A stretch of 64,000 bases of DNA from Saitoella complicata NRRL Y-17804. Taxonomy: Eukaryota; Ascomycota; Saitoellomycetes; Saitoellales; Saitoellaceae. This document shows, one piece after another, positions 40,137 to 52,306 of the stretch. The stretch covers positions 186,001-250,000 of the forward strand of contig NW_017567012.1 in NCBI RefSeq assembly GCF_001661265.1. The letters are read 5' to 3'. Position numbers and translations under genes: made by a program. Below the pieces are notes generated by a model. It did not search any database, was not told the DNA's origin, and was given only the letters and a program-made list of their open reading frames with translations. The number at the start of each line of letters is the position of its first letter. The first letter of the stretch is position 1.

Positions 40137-43100
40137 TTATAACTCAACAATGCACGACGCAAGAACGGCCTTCAGCTCCCTTAGCGTGCTGTCATTCACA
40201 TCCTCCTTCCTCAACTTACACAACCACGCAAACTCCGACTGCATTGCTAGCGAAACAGCTTTTTCCTCACTCTTCCCAGCATCAATCGCCTTTGCTCTCG
40301 CTTCCTCCTCAAACCTTTCCGCAGCCTCCTCCGCACGGTCGACAATCTCACTCGGGACCCCAGCTCCGGACGCGCAGTGAAATCCGTAGGACTTGGGACA
40401 AATGCCGTCGACGAGTTTGTATAGGAAAACAACGGAGCGTGCTTCGTCATCCACGATTGCAGACATGTTCTTGAACGTGACTTCAGGATGGTTCTCGAAA
40501 TCCGCAGCGAGTTTCTGGTAATGCGTAGCGAAGAATCCCATACATCCAACATGCGTCGCCAAATGCTCAAGCACAGCATATGCAATCGCCATTCCATCAT
40601 AGGAACTCGTTCCCCGTCCCAATTCATCAAGAATGACCAATGACCTTGGCGTCGCCTCCGACAAAATTTTCTTCGTCTCGGCCAACTCGACCATGAACGT
40701 ACTCTGCGCAGCAAAGATATTGTCGTTCGCACCCAACCGACTCATAATCCGATCAACCGGCGTCAATCGTGCCTTCGCCGCGGGGACATAACACCCAATC
40801 TGCGCGAGAATGACTCCGATACACGTCTGCCTCAACAACGTCGATTTACCAGACATATTCGGTCCAGTAATCATGATCAAATTCGCCTCATCCCCACCCA
40901 ACTTGGTGTCGTTCGCAATAAACGAACTCGCGATCCCAGTGACCACACACGGATGTCTCAACTCGTCAAACTCCACCACACCCCTTTCCTCAACCTCCAC
41001 CTCCACAAATTCGGGTCGACAACTAGGTTCACCGAGCGCGAGCGAACTCCTCGCCAAACTGCACAAACAATCCAACTGTGCAATCCCCTTGATACACCCC
41101 AACCACTCTGCATAATGCTCATCGAAACGTGCATACAGCCTTCCTGTCATTCCTTCCACAATCACCTTATGCCTCTCCTCCGCCTCAAGCAGGTGCTTCA
41201 CACTCTCCTTCACAGCCGGAGGCCACCATCTCTTCACGGCCTTTGTCGAAGATAAGAGGGCCCAACTTGAGGGTACTTTGATGCTCACAGGCACCTCGAC
41301 TTGGAAGATCTCCTTTCCGAGGTCTTTGTAGCAGATCTTCGATGATCCCAGCTCTTTCTTGATCTTCTCCAAGTGCTTGTCTAACTCGCTCCTGAGCCCC
41401 AAGATCGTACGCTGGGATTCATCGAAATCCTCTTCAACCCCAGGCTCAGGAATGAGCAACCCCTCTTCCTTCGCCTTGACATGATCAAACGCAGTCTCCC
41501 ACGTCCTCAGCATCGGCTGAATATCCGGCATAGCCTCAACCAGCTCACCGATGACACTCCCTCGAATACCCTCCACCCCCTTCAACTCCGCAACAACATC
41601 CGCAACGACCTGGAACGATTCAAGCACCTTCACGAAATCCTGAACCTTACATTTCCCAGCATGAATACGTGAAATCAATCTCTCCAAATCGGGGAGTCCG
41701 CGTAATTTGTCTGTGAGGCCGTCACGGAGGTCCATATCCCCATTCAGTAAATCAACGGCATCGAGCCGTGCATTAATGCTTTCTGCCGCAAATAGCGGAT
41801 GACAAACCCACTGCCGAAGAAGACGCTTGCCGAATGGTGTAACACATCGATCCAGGAATTTGAACAACGTACCATTAGCGCCTCCATCAAACGTATTCGC
41901 GAAGATCTCCAGATTAGCCAGTGTCTGCCCGTCCAAGACCAGCGAAGTCGCTTTTCGGACCGGATCATAGATATGGAAGTTGCCCAGACTGACCACCTCT
42001 TTATCCAGCTTCAACTGCTTCAAATACCACAACAAGGCACCAAACGCACTCATCGTAACCACATCATCCTTAATCTGTCTCAACGGCTCCGGCCAAGCGT
42101 TGACAGCACCAGCATCCGTTCCATCCCCAGAGGGAAAGTAATCACCGAGCATAATCTCCTGCTGCGTCGTCTCCGCATCCCAGAATTCGCGTTCGGATTT
42201 GATGTAGTTCCAGATACACGCACTCGACACGGTATTTTTCAACACCCTCATTGTCCGTGGCGTGATATAGCTCTTCTCCAACAATAACTCCCGTGGGCGG
42301 ACTTGTGCAATGAGTGTCTCGAGCTTCGTACGATCCAGATCATCCTCGAACGCAGCAATCTGGAATTCGGCGTTCGCGGTATCGACAAAAACGACACCAA
42401 ACGTCGGAAGCTGATTATCGAGATCACAGTGTTCCTTGATCGCCATACAATACGTCGAAGCCTCCGTCGTCAACATCATCGGATCGACCAACGTACCGGC
42501 CGTCAGGACCATCGTCAGTTCTCGCCTAATGATCTTGTCCTCCTTCTTCCCGCTATCCTTATCTCTGATTTCCTTGCCTAGTGCTGTCTCCATTTGATCC
42601 ACCTTCGCAACTTTGTACCCCTTTGCAATGAACTGCGCAGCCCAGTACTCGAACGACTTTTCCGGAACGCCGACCATCCGCATATTAACCCTATCCGTGA
42701 GCTTAAGGTCGAATTCTTGGTGTCCAATCGTGGCGTCATTTTCATACAACTCGTAAAACTTGCCCTTCTTGAAGAAGACGACGGTATCCATAAGCTTACT
42801 CTTGATCTCCCAAAATTGAGTTTCGAAAGGAGAAAATCTGGACCAGGCGGATTTAGGGACAAAGAGCGTACGAGGATCATACTCCGGATCGGTGGGACGG
42901 CGACCCTCCGTATCCCTCGGGTCGGAGAGCCAGGAGTATCGTTCCTCGTTTTTCTCCTTGAAGGACTTTTGACGGTCGAGTTTGGCGGAGGCAGGAGTTG
43001 CGAAGGTTCGTTTTGAGGCAGTCGAAGCTGGCGTGGAGGCTTTGGGTGTGCGTGCGGATGGTGTCGAGTTTCCTGGTATTGAATTGAACCTTGATAGAGA

Positions 43101-43694
43101 TGACACTTTACTCGCGGGCGTCGCTGCCACCTTTGCCTTGGGTTTCTGCGGAGTAGCGTCTTCTATAAACTCGTCCATATCTGTATCTGAATTAGCATCT
43201 GCCGGTTTTAATGCACGTTAAGACATGCCGTCGTCGAAATCCTCTGGTACATCCACATCTTCCATGTTAAAGTCACCATCCTCATCGTCATCATCCACAA
43301 CGGTCTTCCTCCTCTTCGCCGCCGGCTTCTTCTTCGCCCCGATCACTTCGTCATCATCCTCGTCGTCCGATTCAGCATAGTTAACATTTCTCCTTCCGCC
43401 ACGCGTAGGCGAACTCGGAGGGGGAAGACTGGATGAAGGCGGCTCCCTCTCTGCAGGAGTAGTAGTCGGCACGTCCATACTTGTCGCAACTGGCGTGATA
43501 GGAACAGGCAATATCTTTCCAGCTGCTTTCGCAGGCGTCGGTGTCGGCGTCTCCTTCGGCTCGATCACGCCATTACTCCTCTGAGGTGTCGCCGGTGGCT
43601 TGTTGAAGAATCCGAGAAGGGTCGATTGCTTTCCTGTAGATTTCTTGGCCGAGTCACTCTGTGAACTCGAACTCTTTGTTAGCTTTGCTGGCAT
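40137..43694 (-). CDS. MSH6: DNA mismatch repair protein Msh6
   Basis: Two exons, 43694-43229 and 43180-40137 (1,169 aa). Msh6 pairs with Msh2 to recognise mismatches and small loops. A PCNA-binding box QSTLLGFF lies at residues 23-30, followed by a disordered basic/acidic linker. The mismatch-binding domain shows FFKKGKFYELYENDA, which contains the Phe-x-Glu wedge, then the connector, lever and clamp domains. The ATPase has Walker A GPNMSGKSTLLRQ, then LGANDNIFAAQSTFMVEL, ILDELGRGTSSYDG and FATHYQKL. The 48-nt intron has a GC donor (G|GCATGT) with a CTAAT branch site and ACAG acceptor; only this junction keeps the frame (DDDMDEFIE). A normal GT donor gives a frameshift or stop. Confidence 0.95.
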
Positions 43695-44684
43695 GTTTGC
43701 CGGATATATGCCTGTAAGAAGTATGGGTGAGGGTGGTGGTTTGGTGGTGAGCTTCAGGGAGACGCGCCGCGCCGCGAAAGTCAATTCACGCGTGAACACG
43801 CACAAGAAGTTGGACGCGTAGAAAGGACGGGGATCGAGAGAAAGCCAGGATTGGAAGAGGAACTCGTTCAGCGACAGGATGACACGTACAAGGTCGTAAA
43901 GTTGTCACGATTTCGTTCTTACGTCCGCAATGAAACAGTGAAGCTACGATCAGAACGGCGTCGGTATAGAGGTATTCCATGCGGAAAGGGCAGATACCAA
44001 GAAGACGAGGATCGCTGAAGAACAAGACCCTGGTAATGTAGGTTTTACGAATGTCGGATTACTACCGGGGCAACTTTCTTCTCGTTGAGCGCGGGATCAC
44101 AGAGCATGCATCGCACGAGGAGAGTCATGGCGAAGAGAGACGTACGCAAGATAAGACAAACGAGACTCGCATTGCACTTCTCAGCTAACCTACAAATCCA
44201 CAACTCGTCCTGAGGACCGCATCGCCAGAATGCATTCCACAAGACTATCAAAGGGTCAGAGATTGAGCAAGACGTGCCATTTTCGTAACAAGGTTGTGCG
44301 CCGGCACGCCGTCTTCAGATAGCCTTCCACTTTCCCCGAGGGGCAGGATGGCATGTCGTGTTAACCGCTTTCAATCTTCATCATAGCATGAAAAATCATG
44401 TGGAAGGATTGAGGTTCAGTCGGTACGTCCATCCCGCAGCAAAGTTATAGGCGCGAGTCACGTGAGCAACTTCACCGTGGGAACTCGACCTGTCGTCAGT
44501 TTAACTATGGAAGAGGGATGGCTTCTACTGCTTCTGAAGGAGGTTCTTCTTTCTTATCAATAAAAAACCAGCATCTTGATTTTGTCTGGAAAGGTTGATA
44601 CACCACGTGATATGGCTACGTTACCACCGAGTTGGGAAATAATGCAGATCCGGAGATCCCGCCAGACATTGAACCGAATTGATC
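43695..44684. other. Divergent intergenic region between Msh6 and mitochondrial AspRS
   Basis: About 1 kb without a recognisable gene. It contains TCACGTGA at 44458-44465, CGTGGGAA at 44476-44483 and another CACGTG at 44604-44609, all on the AspRS side. Confidence 0.55.
44458..44483 (+). promoter_or_regulatory. E-box and CSL-type site upstream of mitochondrial AspRS
   Basis: A palindromic TCACGTGA (44458-44465) is followed 10 bp later by CGTGGGAA (44476-44483), the consensus bound by CSL proteins. The site is about 200 bp upstream of the AspRS start. A CSL gene is in this window, so a regulatory link is possible; this is motif matching only. Confidence 0.4.
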
Positions 44685-46652
44685 ATGAAGCGAGCGGCCG
44701 CCCATAACGTGCCGTCTACTGTGTCAAGAAACACTTTTCGTCTACGTTGCCCGGCTATTCGGCCGACAGCAGTGCAAGACGCTCGCCGACGGACTGCTGT
44801 ACGGTACTATTCACCCACCAGTTTTCCCAAAGATCGGTCCAAACAGATCGATGCAGTACCTCTCGCAAACGGCGATGCACCTGGAGTTGAGCATCCATGG
44901 CTTACAGATGATTTTTCGGCAGCGACGCACACCATCAAGTCATTGTTACCCGATCATTACGGCAAAAGAGTAACTCTTCATGGCTGGTTCGTCTCAGGAC
45001 GAGTTGTGTCGTCGAAGGTAGCATTCTTTACCTTGCAAGACACCGACGGCTCCCGGATCCAGCTGCTGTATCGTAGCAAGACTGCACCTGAGGAGCTCAC
45101 TATCAAGGGACTCAAAACCATCAGAGATGAGACGCCGGTTGCGGTTACCGGCGTCTTGCAACCGAAGCAAATGTCAAAGCAGGAGATTGGGCGGGGAGAG
45201 CAGTCACACGAGGTCGTCCTTGAGAAGGTTGAAATTCTGAATACCCCTACGCACATCCCTGTGAAGGAATTCAATGACGACTTTGCACTTTCTCACCGTT
45301 ACCTCTACTGGAGGGTACCCGAAAACCTCAAGGCTCTCCGCCTCAGATCTCGCGTAGCAAGTCTCTGCCGTGGGGTTCTTGAGAAAAACAACTTTCTGGA
45401 AGTTGAGACGCCTCTGCTGTTTAAGTCCACACCTGAGGGCGCTCGAGAATTCCTTGTACCGACAAGGAGCAATGGCCTGGCCTACTCCCTCCCTCAGTCA
45501 CCGCAACAATACAAGCAGATCTTGATGGCATCTGGTGTCGGTCGCTACTATCAGATTGCGCGATGCTTCCGTGATGAGGACCTCCGCGCAGATCGACAAC
45601 CCGAGTTCACGCAGCTGGATTTGGAGATGAGTTACGTCAAGCAGGAGGATGTAATCAGGGTCATTGAATATATTCTGAGAACACTGTGGAAAGAGGTTTT
45701 GGATGTTGATATCGGCAAGGTGCCGAGATTGACCTATGGTGAAGCGATGGGGAAGTTTGGATCAGATAAACCTGATTTGCGATACGAACTTGAGGTCAAG
45801 AACGTGACGGAGTTCATGCCCTCTGAGTTGCTTGATTCTGAGGCGCCTGTCGTCGAAGCAGTATTGATCAAGGATGGGGTGAAGTTACCTGAAGTTGCAC
45901 GGGGAGGACTCCTACAACATGAACAGTTTCCTGCCCTCGACTCTACGAGCAGAAGAAGTATAACCGAATTTCTTGGAGCCTGTGAAGAGGACTTGGTTAT
46001 CCTTACACGCCGAGCATCGCGACTGACCGGTGGCTCCACAGCAGCCGGTAGAGCCCGCACAGCCGCCATTGAGGCGATGACCACCGCCGGACTCTGGGAA
46101 CCATCGAAGAAGTTCTCCTTCTGCTGGGTCGTGGACTTCCCGCTATTCACGCCCTCCACAGACAACGCTGCCGAACCTGGGCAGGGAGGTACCTTGGGAC
46201 TGAGCTCGACGCATCACCCATTTACCGCACCGGTGGTCATGGATAGGACGAAACTGGCAGAGATGGTCAAGCAGGATCCATTAAGCATCAAAGGACAACA
46301 CTACGATATTGTATGCAACGGTGTCGAGCTCGGTGGTGGATCGATCCGTATCCATGATGCTGTCCTTCAACGTACAATGCTGACGGACTACCTCGGCATT
46401 CCCAGTGAGAGGCTCGTGCAGTTCTCGCACCTGATCGCTGCGCTTTCGGCTGGATGTCCCCCACATGGAGGTATTGCGCTCGGTTTCGATAGGTTGGTCG
46501 CTATGTTGCACGGTACAACGAGTATCCGCGATGTCATTGCTTTCCCGAAGAATAGTGCGGGACGTGATATGTTGGTGGGAAGTCCCAGTCCGCTGGATAA
46601 TGATAGATTGAAGGACTACCACCTGACGTTAGGTGCAAAAATCGGAAGGTGA
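44685..46652 (+). CDS. Mitochondrial aspartyl-tRNA synthetase
   Basis: Single exon, 655 aa, bacterial-type class II AspRS. It charges mitochondrial tRNA-Asp. The first 45 residues are Arg/Ser-rich without acids, as in a mitochondrial presequence. The anticodon-binding OB fold (VTLHGWFVSGRVVSSKVAFF) is followed by class II motif 2 (FRDEDLRADRQPEFTQLD) and motif 3 (GIALGFDRLVAML). The bacterial-specific insertion domain sits between them. It ends LKDYHLTLGAKIGR. The ATG at 44685 (MKRAAAHN) is the first in frame. Confidence 0.95.
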   Translation: MKRAAAHNVPSTVSRNTFRLRCPAIRPTAVQDARRRTAVRYYSPTSFPKDRSKQIDAVPLANGDAPGVEHPWLTDDFSAATHTIKSLLPDHYGKRVTLHGWFVSGRVVSSKVAFFTLQDTDGSRIQLLYRSKTAPEELTIKGLKTIRDETPVAVTGVLQPKQMSKQEIGRGEQSHEVVLEKVEILNTPTHIPVKEFNDDFALSHRYLYWRVPENLKALRLRSRVASLCRGVLEKNNFLEVETPLLFKSTPEGAREFLVPTRSNGLAYSLPQSPQQYKQILMASGVGRYYQIARCFRDEDLRADRQPEFTQLDLEMSYVKQEDVIRVIEYILRTLWKEVLDVDIGKVPRLTYGEAMGKFGSDKPDLRYELEVKNVTEFMPSELLDSEAPVVEAVLIKDGVKLPEVARGGLLQHEQFPALDSTSRRSITEFLGACEEDLVILTRRASRLTGGSTAAGRARTAAIEAMTTAGLWEPSKKFSFCWVVDFPLFTPSTDNAAEPGQGGTLGLSSTHHPFTAPVVMDRTKLAEMVKQDPLSIKGQHYDIVCNGVELGGGSIRIHDAVLQRTMLTDYLGIPSERLVQFSHLIAALSAGCPPHGGIALGFDRLVAMLHGTTSIRDVIAFPKNSAGRDMLVGSPSPLDNDRLKDYHLTLGAKIGR

Positions 46653-47019
46653 AGGCAAGGCTTAGTCGGATAAGGAGGCATGATTGTTCCGAATAGCGAT
46701 CGCGCTTGCGTCGGAGTGCTGGCACTCGAAGCAGAGTGACGCTGTCCGGCTTACAGTGGGAGAACCGACGTAGCTTTGTATTGGAGGAGGTGAAGGACAG
46801 AAGCAGATTCTCATAGATCTAGACACAGGTTCAACTCCCCTTTCTTCAAAAGTGCGGCAAAGCACAAACAATGATATGGTTAAACACTTGCATTCTTGAC
46901 ACAACCCTCTATAATAGTTTTTCCTAAAGCCACTCTCGGCTCGATACAGTCATAGTACCAGAAAGGACCAGCCTAGCCTTCACCTTTTATCAATCCTTCA
47001 CCACGGTAACAACCCACAT
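46653..47019. other. Convergent 3' intergenic region
   Basis: 367 bp between AspRS and pyruvate kinase. Nothing was recognised. Confidence 0.5.
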
Positions 47020-48579
47020 TTAAGCGTCCAAGTTCTCAGGAACCTGGAGGACGCGGATAGTGTTGGTGTTACCCAATCCGCCCTTCCAGCCCTGAATGAC
47101 AACAATAGTGTCACCCTCAGTAACCAAACCCATCTCCTTAGCCTGCTGCATACCCCAGACAATTCTGCTCTCAACATCCTCCTGCCACTGGGTCAAGTCA
47201 GTAGGCTTGTGACCCTCGTACACGAATGGGTAGACACCGCGATACAGGTGGGCGAAACGGGCCATCTTGGCGTTGCGGGTGACGGTGATGATGGGAACGG
47301 AGGGGCGGTACTTGGAGCAGAGACGGGCGGTAGCACCGGAGTATGAGAGAAGGATGATGGCAGAGGCGTTCTGCTCGATCGCGGCGGAGACGGCGGAAGA
47401 ACAGACGGTTTCGGTGGTCTCGGTGGGGCGGGGAGCAAGGGAGCGGAGCTCGTTGAAGAGGGGGAGATATGAGATGGCGGACTCGGCCAAAAGACAGGTG
47501 TCGCGCATCATGGAGACAGCCTCGATGGGATATGAACCCTTGGCGGTCTCTCCGGAAAGCATGACACAGTCGCAGCCGTCCAAGACAGCGTTTCCGACGT
47601 CGGAGACCTCGGCACGGGTGGGGCGGGGGTTGTAGGTCATGGACTCCAACATCTGGGTAGCGCAAATGATGGGCTTACCGGCCAAGTTGGCACGGGCGAC
47701 CATCATCTTCTGGGCGATGAAGACCTGGGAAGCGGGGATCTCGATACCGAGGTCACCACGGGCGACCATGATACCGTCGGTCTCCTTGAGGATCTCGTCG
47801 TAGTTGTTGACACCCTGCTGGTTCTCGATCTTGGCGATGATCTGGATGTTCTTACCCTCCTCGCCGAGGACCTCACGGATGGCCTTGATGTCCTCACCGC
47901 GACGGATGAAGGAAGCGAAGACCATGTCGACACCCTGCTGGACACCAAATCTCAAGTCGGACTTGTCCTTCTCGGAAAGGGCGGGGAGGTCGATGTCGGT
48001 CTTGGGGAGGTTGACACCCTTGCGGGAAGAGATTTTTCCGTTGTTCAAGCACTTGACCTTCAAGTTCTTCTCGTCGACGATCTCGAGGACCTCGAAGGAC
48101 AAAACACCGTCATCAACGTAGATAATACGGCCGGCCTCGATGACCTTGGTGATGTTCTTGTAGTCGAGGTACATGACGTTGTCGTCACACTTGGCAGCGT
48201 ATGCCTCGTCGGTGGTGATGATCATCTCGTGACCAGCAGAGATGGGAATATCGGCATCTCCGACAGTCTGACCAGTACGGATCTCAGGACCCTTGGTGTC
48301 GAGGGCAATACCGAGAGGACGGCCCTTGAACAACTCCTCGGACTTGCGAGCGTTCTCGATGACGGAACCGTGATACTCGTGCGAACCGTGGGAGAAGTTC
48401 ATGCGGAAGATGTTGACACCCGACTGACGGAGCTTGACCATCATCTCAGGGTTGTTGACCTTGGGACCGATGGTAGCAATGATAGCCGTACGACGGAAAG
48501 TCTTCTTGGGGAAGTTCTCGATGTTGAGACCGGCGGTCCATTCGAGGGTGGTCTTGGGGGATCCAGACTGGGAAAACAT
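47020..48579 (-). CDS. Pyruvate kinase
   Basis: Single exon, 519 aa. It converts phosphoenolpyruvate and ADP to pyruvate and ATP, the last step of glycolysis. Conserved blocks include [39 protein letters not shown], the catalytic Lys region [23 protein letters not shown] and [16 protein letters not shown]. Codon use is strongly biased towards C-ending codons (AAC, AAG, TTC, GTC), fitting very high expression. A TATA-like element lies upstream and the leader is pyrimidine-rich, as in many fungal glycolytic genes. Confidence 0.97.
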   Translation of the reverse strand: MFSQSGSPKTTLEWTAGLNIENFPKKTFRRTAIIATIGPKVNNPEMMVKLRQSGVNIFRMNFSHGSHEYHGSVIENARKSEELFKGRPLGIALDTKGPEIRTGQTVGDADIPISAGHEMIITTDEAYAAKCDDNVMYLDYKNITKVIEAGRIIYVDDGVLSFEVLEIVDEKNLKVKCLNNGKISSRKGVNLPKTDIDLPALSEKDKSDLRFGVQQGVDMVFASFIRRGEDIKAIREVLGEEGKNIQIIAKIENQQGVNNYDEILKETDGIMVARGDLGIEIPASQVFIAQKMMVARANLAGKPIICATQMLESMTYNPRPTRAEVSDVGNAVLDGCDCVMLSGETAKGSYPIEAVSMMRDTCLLAESAISYLPLFNELRSLAPRPTETTETVCSSAVSAAIEQNASAIILLSYSGATARLCSKYRPSVPIITVTRNAKMARFAHLYRGVYPFVYEGHKPTDLTQWQEDVESRIVWGMQQAKEMGLVTEGDTIVVIQGWKGGLGNTNTIRVLQVPENLDA

Positions 48580-48628
48580 TGTTGATCCTGTGGTTATTTG
48601 ATCTGAAAAGAAGAGGGGTGAACTGGAG

Positions 48629-48636
48629 GATATAAG
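48629..48636 (-). promoter_or_regulatory. TATA-like element of pyruvate kinase
   Basis: CTTATATC on the minus strand, about 50 bp before the ATG and followed by a CT-rich leader (CCCCTCTTCTTTTC). The position suggests a very short 5' UTR, or an intron in the leader using the TTTTCAG just after it. Confidence 0.4.
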
Positions 48637-49160
48637 GTTGTCCTTGGATCAAGGAGGTTGGGGTTTGCGGGAATTGATCCTCAAGCTGGGGAGCGTGTTG
48701 GTGTCGTGCGCAACTGAAAAAACCGAGCGCTGTCGGCTTAGCCGCAGATTAGCTCAAACATCCCAGTGATTGGTGCGATAAGCTTGAGCTTATAGATGGC
48801 CAATTAGAGGGAGATGTATGGAGTTGGATGCGTTGTAAAGGGCTGATTTCGTTCTGATCGTCGGGCTACAGTGGTCCTTTGAGTGCTGGATTTCGTGGTG
48901 GGTGGTCATGGAGATTGATAGGATGATGTCGCGAGATGGTCCCGGAGACTTCCGTCGGCCATACTTCCGCAGCTCAAGAATGTGACACGATCTACTTTTC
49001 TCTCGCAATTCCGCTATGATTCACCGTCTTTCTCCATGCTACCTTCACCCTACTCTCTCTCAATGTGACGTCGATCGCGGGACCCTGCACATCGCCTGCA
49101 GACAAGTCCTCCCATACAAACCTGAATAGGAAAAACTTGAATGGAAATCAACACATCAGC
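48637..49160. other. Divergent intergenic region between pyruvate kinase and TRAX
   Basis: About 520 bp with no gene. A near-palindrome, ATAAGCT-TG-AGCTTAT, is at 48778-48793. Confidence 0.5.
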
Positions 49161-49999
49161 ATGGAGACAACAGCTGGATCAAACCGAGCAGAACAGCTCA
49201 TCAAGACCTTTGAAGGTACGAAGAGTGCGATACACATGTGCAATTATGATCGCTGACAGCCGTTTGTACAGCCTTCCGCGATCAACTCGACTCCCACAAC
49301 GAACGCCGCGAACGCATCATCAAGATCTCCCGCGACGTAACCGCCCTCGCCAAAAAGATGATCTTCTCCCTCCATCGTCTTCCTCCGCCTTCTGGCACCT
49401 CCTCCCAGGTCATCCCCTCCGGTATTCAGAAAGACCTCGACAAACGCAACTCAGAAATCCACGAATTACTGAGGAAGGCAGCAGTGGATCTTGAAGGCCC
49501 AAACGCCTATAAATATCAGAAACAACTCTCTGGTGCACTGCAGGAATACCTCGAAGCCCTCACCTTCCAGCACTACCTCGAAACCTCAACCCTCCTCACT
49601 TACCCCGCCGCCTGCGCCCTCCTCTCCCCCCTCGGCATCACGCTCCCAGAATCAGATTTCCTCTTAGGATGGGCCGACACCACCGGCGAACTCATGCGTC
49701 GTGCCATCTCCCTCCTCCCAGCTCATCCTGACTCCGCACGGGAGATCTTGGTGGTACTTCGTGGGTTATGGGAAGGATTTGAGTGTCTCAATGTCGACAC
49801 GGAGGGAGTGCGAGGGACGTGGGGCGAGATTGGGAAGAAGATGGGGGTGATGAGGGGGAGTGTGCAGAAGGTTGAGGATGCGTTGTATAGTGTTTGTGTT
49901 AGGGGGAGTGAGAGGCCGGCGGGGATGTTGGATTTGGGTGGTGGGGGCGGAGGGAACAAGAGGCAGAGGGAGGTTGATGATTATGTTGATAACTACTAA
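49161..49999 (+). CDS. Translin-associated factor X (TRAX)
   Basis: Two exons, 49161-49215 and 49272-49999, phase 1 (260 aa). TRAX is the catalytic partner of translin in the C3PO RNase, which degrades small RNAs and processes tRNA. Family blocks are FRDQLDSHNERRERIIKISR, KMIFSLHRLP, EYLEALTFQHYLE, DTTGELMRRAIS and the C-terminal VQKVEDALYSVCVRGSE. The acidic residues of the active site lie in the EALTFQHYLE and neighbouring helices. TTGELMR and VRGSE argue for TRAX rather than translin. The tail is Gly-rich and ends basic/acidic (KRQREVDDY). Confidence 0.9.
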
Positions 50000-50224
50000 G
50001 AGAAAGATGGAAGTGGGTTGGGGCGGGGTGGGGTGGATGGGAAGAGAATACAGTATTGATACCCTGAGAACAAGGAGGTGAGAGGCACAGCATCCGGTTG
50101 ATCCGGCAAATGAAGCATACGATAGCTACAGCTATATCACAAACTATATTAATACCAAGAAACAAACGCCAATAACGCATAACCGCCAAGATCCTTATCA
50201 CTCCACGCGCAGGAATATCCCACA

Positions 50225-51743
50225 TCAATCCTCTTTCTGCATGTCGTACAACCTCAAGTTCGCATCCAAGACTTTCGCCATATCGGTATCCTTCAACGCA
50301 TCCTCCAACGCAACCTCTACCCTATCCCCACCGTTGCTGTTAGAGGTTGTTTGTACTTGCTCGACGGCTTTAGTGGAAAGGTCTGGGTTGTGGGAGTCAA
50401 CGTCCGGGGCCATCACGATGCCTGAGTCTCGGGTCTCATAGACGTGGATGCTGGTTTCGTCTTCGATTACCGAGACCAGTTTCTCTGCTTGCCCGTCCTT
50501 CTCAGTCGCCTCTGCTTTGCTTGGGTTCGCCGCTTCCTTTTCTGGTTCGGCCAATTTCTCCACGGGGACAGTCGATGCCGCAGCTTCATCCACCGCCGTC
50601 CCCAGGCTAGACTCCCTTCCACTACCATCATTGCCATGACTGCTAACAGGACTCATGTCAACCATTTCCTCCCCCACCTCCTCGGATACAGACCCGGATA
50701 CCTGCGCAGCCTTCCTCATCCCGGGCCTTCCCGTTCCCTCCTTCCTTCCCTTACTCGTGGCACCCAGAATCTTGCTTGGAGTAGTGGTCGCCGTGCCCGG
50801 TCTGCTACGCGTGGAAGTAACACTCGACAGACTATCCGCCCTACCCCTTCCTTCGCGTGCACGATTCGCGGAAGCGGTTGTGGGGCGGAGGAGGCGGTCG
50901 AGGCCACCGACATCGCTGGTGCGGGTGCTTGCGCGGGATGTTGTGCGGTTTGTGAAGGGGGAGGTGATGGGGGTGGTGCCGGGTGTGTTGGTGGATATGG
51001 GGTTTGAGGATGGGGTGCGTGGTGAGGTCGTGGTGGGAGGCGTTTTGGTGATGGAGGAGGGGGTGGAGCGTTTGAGGAAGGTATGACTCGGTTTGGGGGA
51101 GGGTGTGTCTGTCACTGCGGGTGGTACTGTATATGTCTTGGCGGTTGCCGCTGCTGTTTGGCAGTTTGAGGGAGCTTTCTTAATTCCAGGGGACTTTATA
51201 GAGGTTGGTGATTTCGTCGCAGCAGCCGGCAAAGTCGGGATGGTCTTCTTCGGCGTGGAGTGTCTCGAAGATAACGAAGACGCTTTCGCGGGCATCACAG
51301 ACGACACTGATGACCTTCGTGGTTGTGGTCCCTCCGCTTTACCCAGGACCTTCGGTTGCTTTGCGTCTGACGTTGCTTGAACCTTCTCTGGCGCTGGCTC
51401 CACAAGAATAGGCGCTCCGCTAGCACCATCACCTGGCTCGATATCCTTCGCAATCTCTTCCACACTCACGGGCTTAGTCCCATCCGTATCCCGCGCCTTT
51501 CCCTTCTCCGAACTCGCGCCATTATTTCCATTCGACGCTCTTCTCTCCCCCACAGGAAAGAAGTTCGCCTTAACCTTCGCAACAGGAGGCTTCACCTTCG
51601 TGTCCTGTACGGCATTCGCCTTCGACTGGTCCTCGAAAAAGGCTTTCAGGGAGGAAAACTGTGCGTTGCTTGTCAGCTGGACTGTCCAGACGGCAAGGCA
51701 AACAACGGACCGGCTTTGCGTTTGAGTGGTCAGGAAGAGGCAT
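50225..51743 (-). CDS. Unknown Ser/Thr/Pro-rich disordered protein
   Basis: Two exons, 51743-51711 and 51658-50225 (488 aa). The small first exon (MPLPDHSNAKP) is inferred from a GTCCGT donor, a CTGAC branch site and a CACAG acceptor keeping phase 0. The second exon alone is certain to be open. Near the N-terminus, FSSLKAFFEDQSKAN may form a short helix; NFFPVGERR follows. The rest is low complexity with many SP/TP sites (KSPTSIKSPGIKK and similar). The last 25 residues (VEVALEDALKDTDMAKVLDA) may form a conserved helix. No family was recognised. Confidence 0.68.
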
Positions 51744-52306
51744 GTCAAAACGTTCCACGAAGTTCGTAGTTGGAGAGGCCGTTATGACGATAGAGAGATT
51801 TCAGGGTGTCTGGAGGTTTAAAGGGGTTATGGGCTCTGTTATATTTAAGGTTTCGGGTAAAGTACCCCGATGTCGGCCCCTGATGTATGACGCTTAGATC
51901 GGGTTTTGACGTTGAAGATGAGGATATGGAGAATCGATGGATTGTCATCATGGACGTTCGTTTCACAAGACATTTCGCAATGAGGAAATCACATCGAAGG
52001 TTCTTGTTGGGTGCAGTTGTTTCCAGGGTCGAATTCGTCCGTAGCGCCGTAGACCTTGACGTCGCGTTCAGCGCCTGGGAAGACATGGAAGGGGCAGGTA
52101 TCATGAACGGCAATGAGGATATTCCTTCTGTCTTCTTGCTTCCATTGTCCGCCAGGGTATGCCTGAACCAATTGGTGGTGCACGGTGACCGTCTTGAGGA
52201 GGTCCGTGCACCGTATATTGCAACGCCTCTTAGCCAGCACCTTCACTCCTTCTCACTCTATACCTACCAGTAAGCGACACTTCCACGACGATTGTTCACA
52301 ATCTCC
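51744..52306. other. Divergent intergenic region before the formin
   Basis: 563 bp holding two promoters. No gene was recognised; the open frames here overlap and lack family resemblance. Confidence 0.5.

Noticed and set aside
14900-46000. CACGTG as an enriched regulatory motif
   Set aside because: The number seen across the window is about what chance predicts for a 6-bp palindrome, so only the longer palindromes were kept.
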